Shown in pieces: positions 54,667 through 62,995 of a stretch of 64,000 nt of DNA. Source of the DNA: Betaproteobacteria bacterium (lineage in GTDB: Bacteria > Pseudomonadota > Gammaproteobacteria > Burkholderiales > Casimicrobiaceae). The translations under genes were made by a program, and so were the position numbers. The stretch lies in assembly GCA_013298695.1 (NCBI GenBank), contig JAAFIS010000009.1:1-64000 (forward strand), given 5' to 3'. A model generated the notes under the pieces. It made no database searches. It was not told where the DNA came from and saw only the letters and a program-made list of their open reading frames with translations. Within the stretch, counting starts at the first letter, position 1; each line of letters opens with the position of its first letter.

Positions 54667-54686
54667 ACCTAGTCGACAGGCTAGGT
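54667..54686. promoter_or_regulatory. Lux-box-like 20-bp palindrome before arm II
   Basis: ACCTAGTCGACAGGCTAGGT: six-base arms ACCTAG/CTAGGT around eight bases, between the LuxR-type gene and the divergent DUF1800 gene. It matches the inverted sequence of the element at 38385-38404 in 18 of 20 bases. Both are followed by AAAAAATG...GCATAT. Confidence 0.7.
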
Positions 54687-54786
54687 CGACAAAAAAATGT
54701 CAATGGCATATTATGTTTGGAATCGTTGCGAGCATGCTTTGCACAGCTCGACGGCGCACGTTTTGTTATTTTGAAGCGGAAACAGC

Positions 54787-56781
54787 ATGAAGTCGATCCA
54801 GCTTGCAGCGAATTGCCGCCTCTTTGCGCGCGTTTTGTTTGTATCGCTTGCAGTTCGCGGGGCCGAGGTCGCCGCAGCGTGCCCTCTTAACGTTTCGGGC
54901 TTGCCTTCGGCCCGCCTTACGGTTGATGGCGTTTTGCTTGCGCGTTACGCGCTTGGTTTGCGTGGCGCGCCGCTTACATCCGGCGTTGCGCCGTCGGGTG
55001 TTATCGCAGCGAACGCTGAGGCGAATATTGCCAACGCGGAACTGGCGCTCGATATCGACGGCGATGGAAGCTTCACGAGAACCGATGCGATCGTCGTAGC
55101 ACGGTCACTTGCTGGGATGCCGCCTTCAAGTTGGTTTAACGGCATCACGCCAGGGCCGCTCGCGACGCGCAAGAGCCCCGCCGAGGCGCTTTCACATTTC
55201 AACGCCGGTTGTCCGCCCGCACTTTCTCCCACGCGTGCACAGGCGTCGCGCTTTCTCGCGCAGGCAACATTCGGAGGTACTCGCGCAGACATCACCGCCT
55301 TGACGCAATCCAATTATTCGGCGTGGATCAATTCGCAGTTCACCAAGCCGCTTACCAGCCACGTGGCGTTGGTAGATGATCTCGTCAATCGCTTTTATGG
55401 CGGCAACGATAGCCAGGGCCCGCTAGCAAACGTGGAATCCGTGTTTCGTCAGGGAGCCTATGGTGAGGATCAGTTACGTCAGCGAATGGCCTGGGCGTTA
55501 TCGCAAATTTTTGTGATCGGCGATTCGACGACGCCACGCGATTCGAGCATTGGAAGTCATTATCTCGACGCGTTGAATCGCAATGCGTTCGGCAACTACC
55601 GGCAATTGCTGGAAGAGATTTCGCTGTCGAGCTCGATGGGACTCTACCTAAGGCATATGGGTAATGAGAAAGAAGATCCCGCGACGGGGCGCTTGCCTGA
55701 CGAGAACTATGCGCGCGAAATCATGCAGCTTTTCACGATTGGGTTGTGGGAGCTCAATGCTGACGGCACACGAAAATTGGATGTGATGGGCAACCCGATT
55801 CCGACCTACGGGCAGGACGATATTCGCGGGTTGGCGAAGGTATTTACCGGCTTTACTTATTCGCGGTGTTTGACCGCAAGTAATCCCGGCATTTGTCTCT
55901 ATGGTTCTCGACTCGGTTGGAGCCCGGAGCCAACGATGGTTCCCGACGCACGGTATCACTCGAATAGTGAGAAGCGTTTTTTGGGACGCACGCTGGCCGC
56001 GAACCGAACCGCGACACAGGATTTGAAGGATGCGCTGGATACGCTGTTTACGCATCCGAATACCGGCCCGTTTGTAAGTCGCCAGCTGATCCAGAGGTTC
56101 ACAACGAGCAATCCTTCGCCTGCCTACGTTAAACGCGTCGCCGATGTGTTTGCCAACAACGGAAGCGGTGTACGCGGTGACCTAAAAGCTGTCTTACGCG
56201 CGATCTTGCTCGATCCTGATGCACGAGATGCCACGCGAATTGCCAGCGATCCAAACTGGGGAAAAGTGCGCGAACCCGTCGTGCGATGGATGAATTTCCT
56301 GCGTACGTTTACGCGCGCTAACGGCGAAGGTCGCGCCTACTACGATTTCAACCGAATGACGCCCGCGTTTGCTCAGTGGCCGATGGGTGCGCCGAGTATT
56401 TTCAATTTTTATCGACCGACCTACGCGCCGCCCGGCCCGATTAAATCCGCGGGGCTCGCTGCACCCGAGTTTCAGATCACCCACGAACACACGATAGCCG
56501 CGACTCACAATGAATTTCACTTGTGGGCAAGCTTTAATTCTGACGGATCCTACGGTAGCCATTCCGATGATTACGCGTGGCTTGTCAATCTCGCGGGAAC
56601 AGCCGAGCAGATGGTGGATGAACTCGATATTGTGCTGACCCACGGAACCTTGAGCGCTACCAGTCGTGCTGCGATGGTTGAAGCAATCAACGCAGTACCG
56701 TCCTATCTCGGCAACCTCGGCCGAGCCAAACTCGCATTGAAGCTGTTCTTTGTGTCGCCTGACTACTTGGTTTTGAAATGA
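54787..56781 (+). CDS. DUF1800 protein with N-terminal dockerin-like module (pair A, arm II)
   Basis: 664 residues. The signal peptide ends around VAAA before CPLNVSG. Module residues 31-144, loop D88-I-D-G-D92-G...D99, closing NAGC. DUF1800 blocks: TRAQASRFLAQATFGGTRAD, LRQRMAWALSQIFVIGD, LNRNAFGNYRQLLEEISLSS, PDENYAREIMQLFTIGLWEL, LIQRFTTSNPSPAYVKRVAD. It shares with the gene at 38602 the RNAFGN(F/Y)R and (I/L)QRFTTSNPS forms, as well as length, which groups them as subtype A. Confidence 0.88.
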   Translation: MKSIQLAANCRLFARVLFVSLAVRGAEVAAACPLNVSGLPSARLTVDGVLLARYALGLRGAPLTSGVAPSGVIAANAEANIANAELALDIDGDGSFTRTDAIVVARSLAGMPPSSWFNGITPGPLATRKSPAEALSHFNAGCPPALSPTRAQASRFLAQATFGGTRADITALTQSNYSAWINSQFTKPLTSHVALVDDLVNRFYGGNDSQGPLANVESVFRQGAYGEDQLRQRMAWALSQIFVIGDSTTPRDSSIGSHYLDALNRNAFGNYRQLLEEISLSSSMGLYLRHMGNEKEDPATGRLPDENYAREIMQLFTIGLWELNADGTRKLDVMGNPIPTYGQDDIRGLAKVFTGFTYSRCLTASNPGICLYGSRLGWSPEPTMVPDARYHSNSEKRFLGRTLAANRTATQDLKDALDTLFTHPNTGPFVSRQLIQRFTTSNPSPAYVKRVADVFANNGSGVRGDLKAVLRAILLDPDARDATRIASDPNWGKVREPVVRWMNFLRTFTRANGEGRAYYDFNRMTPAFAQWPMGAPSIFNFYRPTYAPPGPIKSAGLAAPEFQITHEHTIAATHNEFHLWASFNSDGSYGSHSDDYAWLVNLAGTAEQMVDELDIVLTHGTLSATSRAAMVEAINAVPSYLGNLGRAKLALKLFFVSPDYLVLK

Positions 56782-56791
56782 GAGCGAAGCC

Positions 56792-58234
56792 ATGAAGCAT
56801 CTAATCGAAAACGATTGCCTCTCACTTCCGCGCCGGAAGTTGCTCGCCGGATCAGTAGGTTGGGCGGCGGCGAGTGCGGGCGGTTTCGCTCTCAACTTGC
56901 AAACTATTGCGGCGGCTGCGTCACCGACGCCCACCGACTACAAAGCATTGGTGTGTATCTTTCTGTTCGGAGGCAACGACAGCGGGAACACGTTGGTTCC
57001 GTATGACACGACCGAATACAACCGTTATCTCACAGCGCGTGAAGGTTCGACCAGTCGACCGTACGGCGTGACGCGTCTGCGAACAGATTTGCTTCCAATT
57101 ACAACCGCGTCGGTGACCGATGGCCGCAGCTTCGCACTTCCGAAAGAGATGAGTGCGCTCAAAGCACTCTACGATTCTGGCAAAGCTGCGGTGATTGCCA
57201 ACGTCGGCATGCTCTCAGCAGTGACCACGCGTGCGCAGATGGATGCGGGCTCAGTTGAGTTGCCGCCGCAACTCTTTTCGCATTCTGATCAAGCGACTTT
57301 TTGGCAAGCGGGGGTGCCGTCGTACACGACATCTACCGGTTGGGGCGGGCGCGTGGTTGATGCACTTGCGGCGGCGAATGCGGGCGGCCGCGTTTCAGCC
57401 TCCGTGTCTATCGCGGGAACGAATTTGTGGCAAGTTGGCAATCAGGTAATCCCGTTTCCCATCGACGCGGAGGACGGTGCAACCGGTCTCTACAGCATGG
57501 AAGAGGCTGCGTATAGTCGTGCAATGAACGCGATGCTCGCGGCAAATCGGAACAACATATTTGAGCGCGAGATTGTGCGCGTTTATAAGCGCTCAATTGC
57601 TGGCACGCAAGCCGTAGCAGATGCGCTGCTCGAAAACAATTCTCTCGACGCTCAATTTCCTCGCAGCGCGCCGCCTGAAGTGCCGGGGCCTGCGCGCGGT
57701 TGGCATGCAAGTTTGATGTCGCAACTGTCGACGGTTGCTCGAATGATTGCTGCGCGCAATTTACTCGGCATGAGGCGGCAAACTTTCTTTGTGAGCATTG
57801 GTGGCTTTGATATGCACAATAGCCTTGAATACCATCGTTTCGCGTTGCAAGCGATCAGCGACGCAATGGCCAAGTTCTACACCGTGACCGATTCGCTTGG
57901 CATTGCGAATAAGGTAACCACCTTCACCGCAAGCGACTTCGGTCGCCCTCTGCAAATTAACGGCACGGGTTCCGATCACGGCTGGGGCGCACATCACTTA
58001 GTGGTGGGCGGCGACGTCAACGGCGGAAACCTGTACGGTCAATTTCCCAACATGCTCACCAGCGGACAAAACTACACCGGAAATCAAGGGCATTTGATTC
58101 CTTCGACCAGTGTCGATCAATACGCCGCGACGATGGCGAAGTGGTTCGGTGTGTCGAACGATGACATGACGATCGCGCTGCCCAATATTGGACGGTTTCC
58201 CACGCGTGATCTTGGTTTCATGAGAACGACGTAG
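56792..58234 (+). CDS. DUF1501 protein, Tat-exported (pair A, arm II)
   Basis: 480 residues, starting 10 bp after the DUF1800 stop. Tat signal LPRRKLLAGSVGWAAASAGG. Motifs: DYKALVCIFLFGGNDSGNTLVPYDTTEYNRYL, SIGGFDMHNSLEYHRFALQA, TFTASDFGRPLQINGTGSDHGWGAHH and PNIGRFPTRDLGFMRTT. The last block and the EYNRY segment match the product at 40589 better than the B-type ones. Confidence 0.9.
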   Translation: MKHLIENDCLSLPRRKLLAGSVGWAAASAGGFALNLQTIAAAASPTPTDYKALVCIFLFGGNDSGNTLVPYDTTEYNRYLTAREGSTSRPYGVTRLRTDLLPITTASVTDGRSFALPKEMSALKALYDSGKAAVIANVGMLSAVTTRAQMDAGSVELPPQLFSHSDQATFWQAGVPSYTTSTGWGGRVVDALAAANAGGRVSASVSIAGTNLWQVGNQVIPFPIDAEDGATGLYSMEEAAYSRAMNAMLAANRNNIFEREIVRVYKRSIAGTQAVADALLENNSLDAQFPRSAPPEVPGPARGWHASLMSQLSTVARMIAARNLLGMRRQTFFVSIGGFDMHNSLEYHRFALQAISDAMAKFYTVTDSLGIANKVTTFTASDFGRPLQINGTGSDHGWGAHHLVVGGDVNGGNLYGQFPNMLTSGQNYTGNQGHLIPSTSVDQYAATMAKWFGVSNDDMTIALPNIGRFPTRDLGFMRTT

Positions 58235-58430
58235 GATACAGCCAGATCATCTAACTCCAGAATTCAGTGGGCGATACGCTCCGTAATACTAAAGAGCGAA
58301 ATACGTTGAAAAGCCTCGTGAGCCCTGCAAAGGCAGAAGAATTGAGAAAATGCTTATTCCCGAAAGTGTGCGAGCTAGCACCAAACTTTCTTCATCCTCA
58401 GAACGCTCAAGCGAACGCGGCAGGATTGGT

Positions 58431-60878
58431 GTGAAACAACTTTCTCAATATCGGGCGACGATTGCTGCTCTCCTGTTTTTCATCACAAGTGGTGCGACGG
58501 CAAGCGCGGCGACGTGCCCAGTTTCTGTTGCCGGAAACGCCGCTGCTACGTTAACCGTTGACGCGGTTTTGCTCACGCGGTATGCACTCGGGATTCGTGG
58601 TGACGAATTGACAGCAGCGCTTCGCACAGCGCCGCCGTTGCCCGCCACCGTTGAAACGAATATCTTGAACGCGCGACGCGCACTTGACGTCGATGGTGAC
58701 GGTGCGTTCACATCAACTGACGCCTTGATCCTCGCCCGATCGATAGCGGGTATGCCCTCTGCAAGTTGGCCGCTTGGGATTACGTTCGCAACAAACGCAA
58801 CGCGAAAGACCGGTGACGCGCTGCGCGACTATGTCAACGGCGGTTGTCTTATTCCAGGTACGCTGCTCGGCATTGAAACGCTCGCGAGCGATATTGATAC
58901 CAATACGGCGGGCAGCGCCGAAGCGTTTGTGTATACCGCGCTCGCAACCGGCACGGCAACCGAGCTTCGCTTGTATCTTGACGCAACAAATACCGCGACC
59001 ACCGTCGTTGCAGGCGTGTACGCAGATGGCAGCAATAGCCCAACGAATTTGCTCGCGAGCGGAACGATCAACGCGCCGCAATCCGCCGCGTGGAACAGTA
59101 TCGCGCTTAGCGGGCTCCCAATCACCCAAGGTCAGCGCTACTGGATCGCGCTCATGGCACCGGTCGGCGCGGGCGTGATCAAGTTTCGCGACACACCCGG
59201 TGGCGACACGGCGTGGGGCAGCAGCCAAACCAATCTTTCAACACTGCCTGCAACGTGGAGTACCGGCGCGAGCTACAACAGCTCACCGGCATCGGCGTAT
59301 CTCTACGGCAACGTTTCGTCATCGACCGGTTCCGGGCAAACGCCCGTGCCCGGCGCCACGCTTGATACGCATCAGGTCTATGTTGATAGCGGCGGCAAAC
59401 TTGTTTCATGGGTCACGCCGCTCGACAAAGCGTTTGATCGTGTGTCGTTTTTGTCGTGGGACTTTTTGCTCAATCGTGTTCCCAACGATCCGTCGAACAA
59501 TTTGCCAGTCATATTCACGCATTCGGAATACGATCCGGTGACGTTCGCAGGCAGCGGCTGGCCAAACAATCCTGCGGGCAAAAACGCAATGCTTGCCGAT
59601 GCGGCAACGCTTTACTACGCCTACTCCGGCAATCGCGGCGTGATTACGCTGGTGAGCACGCTGCTCGATCATCAACTGACTTTCGGCACGACACCAGCCA
59701 CTTATTCGTGGGCGAATGTGCCGTGGTCTACCGCTGCGGCGGGTTCGATCAACTATGGAAACGACAACATCGCCGAGGGTGTTGGCGTGCTGGAGCCCGA
59801 CAAAATTGGCGAACTCGGATATCACGGCTACCTGCGCATGTGGCAAATCACGGGGCTCACGCGCTACCGCGACGCTGCGATCACCTGCGCGAATGTGCTC
59901 GCCGCGAAGGTGCGCACAGGCAGCGCGAATCAATCACCGTGGCCCTATCGTGTGAACGCGCAAAGTGGCGCGGTGGTGGAGGAATACACCTCGCACGTGA
60001 TCGCGCCGATTCGATTGTTCGACGAATTGATTCGATTGAATCTTGGCAACGTCAGCGCCTATCAAACCGCGCGGGCAACCGCATGGACGTGGCTCATGAC
60101 GTATCCGATGGTCAACAACAACTGGAACCAGTATTTCGAGGACGTGCCGCCGCAGAGCAATCCGTTTTCAAATTTGAATCAGTACAACGCCGGGCAAACC
60201 GCGCGCTACCTGCTGGAGCGCCCCTCGCTTGATCCGAATAGTCAAACCAAAGCGGCGGCGCTACTCAACTGGGTCGAAAGCAATTTCGGCGGCACCGATT
60301 CCGGCGAAGCGGGTTTGCAATATGGCGCTCGCGTGATCTCTGAGCAATACATCTACGACTACAAAATGGCGAGCCACACCTCGCGCTTCGGTGCGATGAC
60401 CGCGCTCTATGCGGCAGCCGCGAACGATGCGGTTGCGAAAGACAAAGCCTATCGATCACTCACTTGGGCGACCTACATGGCGCGAAGCAGCGGCGCAGTA
60501 AACGAAGGCCCCGCAGAGTTCCAAGCGAATCGCTACTTCTGGTTTACCGACGGTCACGGCGACTATGTGCGCCACTTCATGCTCGCCATGGGCGCGTTTC
60601 CAGAATGGGCACCGAACGGCGAAAACCATTTCCTCAAATCAAGCTCAGTGGTCACCACGATTACGTACAGCGCCAACTTGATTACCTACGAAACATTCGA
60701 CAACGCCGCGATCGATATGTTGCGAGTCGTCGCGCCGCCAACACGCATCGAAGTCGATGGCGTGACGCTTGCACAGCGCACCGATTTGAGCGCGCCAGGT
60801 TGGACGTTTGATGCGGGCTCAGGCGTGTTGCGCGTTAGACGAGCTAGTGGGGCTCAAGTGAAAGTTGTATTGCCGTGA
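58431..60878 (+). CDS. Secreted helical-barrel protein with dockerin-like module and beta-sandwich
   Basis: 815 residues from the GTG at 58431, chosen because it has AGGA upstream and gives a normal signal peptide (KQLSQYRATIAALLFFITSGATASA); the ATG at 58350 would add 27 polar residues. Module 29-139 with loop D86-V-D-G-D90-G...D97. A beta-sandwich of about 150 residues (LRLYLDATNTATTVVAGVYA, GQRYWIALMAPVG) resembles that of the glycosidase at 42325. Then about 400 helical residues with paired-helix pattern (ELGYHGYLRMWQITGLTRYR, MASHTSRFGAMTALYAAAAN), like alpha/alpha-barrel carbohydrate enzymes, and a short beta C-terminus. Activity is unknown. Confidence 0.72.
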   Translation: MKQLSQYRATIAALLFFITSGATASAATCPVSVAGNAAATLTVDAVLLTRYALGIRGDELTAALRTAPPLPATVETNILNARRALDVDGDGAFTSTDALILARSIAGMPSASWPLGITFATNATRKTGDALRDYVNGGCLIPGTLLGIETLASDIDTNTAGSAEAFVYTALATGTATELRLYLDATNTATTVVAGVYADGSNSPTNLLASGTINAPQSAAWNSIALSGLPITQGQRYWIALMAPVGAGVIKFRDTPGGDTAWGSSQTNLSTLPATWSTGASYNSSPASAYLYGNVSSSTGSGQTPVPGATLDTHQVYVDSGGKLVSWVTPLDKAFDRVSFLSWDFLLNRVPNDPSNNLPVIFTHSEYDPVTFAGSGWPNNPAGKNAMLADAATLYYAYSGNRGVITLVSTLLDHQLTFGTTPATYSWANVPWSTAAAGSINYGNDNIAEGVGVLEPDKIGELGYHGYLRMWQITGLTRYRDAAITCANVLAAKVRTGSANQSPWPYRVNAQSGAVVEEYTSHVIAPIRLFDELIRLNLGNVSAYQTARATAWTWLMTYPMVNNNWNQYFEDVPPQSNPFSNLNQYNAGQTARYLLERPSLDPNSQTKAAALLNWVESNFGGTDSGEAGLQYGARVISEQYIYDYKMASHTSRFGAMTALYAAAANDAVAKDKAYRSLTWATYMARSSGAVNEGPAEFQANRYFWFTDGHGDYVRHFMLAMGAFPEWAPNGENHFLKSSSVVTTITYSANLITYETFDNAAIDMLRVVAPPTRIEVDGVTLAQRTDLSAPGWTFDAGSGVLRVRRASGAQVKVVLP

Positions 60879-60912
60879 GTTGCACTTTTCTCTCGAACTT
60901 CAGGTAACGAGT

Positions 60913-62982
60913 ATGCGGAAATTATCTATACACAGGTTGGTTGTTACAGCCGTAATTGCTTCGTCATCGCTTTTGACAGCAGCTTCTATCGCGGCGACGA
61001 GTTGCCCGACGGCGGTTTCCGGTGCGAGCGCAGCAACGCTAACGGTTGACGGTGTATTGCTGTCGCGCTTTGCGCTTGGTGTGCGCGGCGGCGCATTGGT
61101 TGCAGGTTTGCGCAACTCGCCGCCGCTACCCGCGACGGTGGAGGCATCAATTGACGCAGCGAAAACTGCGCTAGACGTTGATGACGACGGTGCGTTTACC
61201 GCCACGGATGCAGTCATCCTCGCGCGTTCAATGGCAGGTGTCGCTCCTAGCCAATTGGCTGTAGGAATCACCTTTGCTCAGTCTGCAAAACGAACTGACG
61301 CTAACGCAATCGCTCAGTACATCGCGAGCGGCTGTTCCGTGATAACCACCGCTGACGCAAACCGCTTCCTTGCGCAGTCGAGCTTCGGTGCCAAATCCGA
61401 TGCTGATGTCAGCCGAGTACGCGTACTTGGTTATTCAGGCTGGCTAGATGAACAGCTCGCGATGCCGGTAAAGTATTCGCACCTGACTCGCGTGAAGGCG
61501 ATGGCTGCAGGCTACGACGGACAATGGCAAAACCGACCCGGGGTTTGGGACATCAACGATTCGATGTGGATCGGTATGGTCGATAGCGACGATCAATTGC
61601 GGCAGCGGACCATGTTCGCGCTCACGCAGATTTTTGTTGTAAGTCTGAAAGACGGCGCGGTGTATTACCTCGGTAACGGGCTTGCTGCTTACGTTGACAT
61701 GCTCTACGCGAAAGGCTTTGGCAATTTCCGCGATTTGATCGAGGGTGTGACGAAAAGCACCGCGATGGGCTCTTATCTTTCGCACATCTATAACGAAAAG
61801 GAGGATCCGCTTTCGGGAAACGTGCCGGATCAAAACTACGCACGAGAAATCATGCAGCTGTTTACGATTGGGCTCTGGGAGCTCAACCTCGATGGCACTC
61901 GGAAGCTCGACGTAAATGGACGACCGATACCGACGTACGGGCAAGCAGACATCGTTGGTGCATCGCGCGTGCTCACTGGGTGGACGTTCGACCAAGCCAA
62001 TGCATCGCACTGGCAAAACTTCTACGGGTTTTGGAACTATCCGGACAACGCATCTCAAGAGCGGCCCATGAAAGCGTTTCCGCAGTACCACTCGACCTCG
62101 GAGAAAAAGTTCTTGGGTGTAACCATTCCTGCGTCAACAACATCCAACCCGGAAGCCGATCTAAAAATATTTTTGGACAGACTGCACGATCACCCCAACG
62201 TCGGCCCGTTCATTGGAAAGCAGCTCATCCAGCGTTTAGTGACGAGTAATCCGAGCCCTGCGTATGTCGCGCGGGTGGCCAGCGCATTTAACAACAACGG
62301 AAACGGCGTGCGTGGTGACATGAAAGCCGTGATTCGCGCGATCTTGTTGGACGTCGAAGCGCGCGATGCGAATCAAATCACAAATCCACAGTTTGGAAAG
62401 ATTCGCGAGCCGGTTGTTCGCATGGCCACGATGATGCGGTCGCTCGGCGCAACACGAGCCGCTGAGCCGAACTCATACGGCATCGGCCAATTTCTATACG
62501 ACAAGAGCAAAGCGCTTTGGCAAACACCGCTCGGCGCGAATACTGTCTTTAACTTCTATCGTCCCGATTTTCGCCCCGCCAATACCGACGTTGCGCGTGC
62601 AGGCCTCGTTGCGCCAGAAATGCAACTCATTACGCCATCGACGGTCGATGATATGCAGTGGTTCTTCCGCAACATTTTCGAGAACGCGGGCATCAGTAGT
62701 TGTTGCACTGTCGAGGAGAGAAACACATTTTTCCTAAAACTCGACTACGCGTCGCTGCTGCCATTGGTGTCGAATCCCGGCGCACTTGCTGATCGACTAA
62801 ACGCGCAGTTCATGGCAGGACAAATGTCCTCAGAGCTCCGCGCTAACGTGATTCAAGAAATCAATGATGAGTATCGAAGCGGTTCGCAAACGAGCGGCAT
62901 TCAGCGCGGCGTTACGCAAATGAAGCTAGCACGCGCGCTTTTCACCGTGCTGTTGTCTGCTGAATACGTGGTGCAGAAGTAA
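60913..62982 (+). CDS. DUF1800 protein with N-terminal dockerin-like module (pair B, arm II)
   Basis: 689 residues from the ATG at 60913. Signal peptide ending AASIAA. The module has CPTAVSG, ATLTVDGVLLSRFALGVRGG, loop D-V-D-D-D-G...D with AVILARSMAG, and closing SGC. DUF1800 blocks: TTADANRFLAQSSFGAKSDA, LRQRTMFALTQIFVVS, PDQNYAREIMQLFTIGLWEL (Q for the usual E), YHSTSEKKFLGVTIPA, GPFIGKQLIQRLVTSNPSP. The end LLSAEYVVQK matches the B-type gene at 47444. It follows the preceding gene by 34 bp. Confidence 0.88.
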   Translation: MRKLSIHRLVVTAVIASSSLLTAASIAATSCPTAVSGASAATLTVDGVLLSRFALGVRGGALVAGLRNSPPLPATVEASIDAAKTALDVDDDGAFTATDAVILARSMAGVAPSQLAVGITFAQSAKRTDANAIAQYIASGCSVITTADANRFLAQSSFGAKSDADVSRVRVLGYSGWLDEQLAMPVKYSHLTRVKAMAAGYDGQWQNRPGVWDINDSMWIGMVDSDDQLRQRTMFALTQIFVVSLKDGAVYYLGNGLAAYVDMLYAKGFGNFRDLIEGVTKSTAMGSYLSHIYNEKEDPLSGNVPDQNYAREIMQLFTIGLWELNLDGTRKLDVNGRPIPTYGQADIVGASRVLTGWTFDQANASHWQNFYGFWNYPDNASQERPMKAFPQYHSTSEKKFLGVTIPASTTSNPEADLKIFLDRLHDHPNVGPFIGKQLIQRLVTSNPSPAYVARVASAFNNNGNGVRGDMKAVIRAILLDVEARDANQITNPQFGKIREPVVRMATMMRSLGATRAAEPNSYGIGQFLYDKSKALWQTPLGANTVFNFYRPDFRPANTDVARAGLVAPEMQLITPSTVDDMQWFFRNIFENAGISSCCTVEERNTFFLKLDYASLLPLVSNPGALADRLNAQFMAGQMSSELRANVIQEINDEYRSGSQTSGIQRGVTQMKLARALFTVLLSAEYVVQK

Positions 62983-62995
62983 ATTGGAGTTCAAA

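Noticed and set aside
56194-56934. Antisense frame of 246 codons across the end of a DUF1800 gene
   Set aside because: Overlaps two well-supported genes and shows no protein family features.
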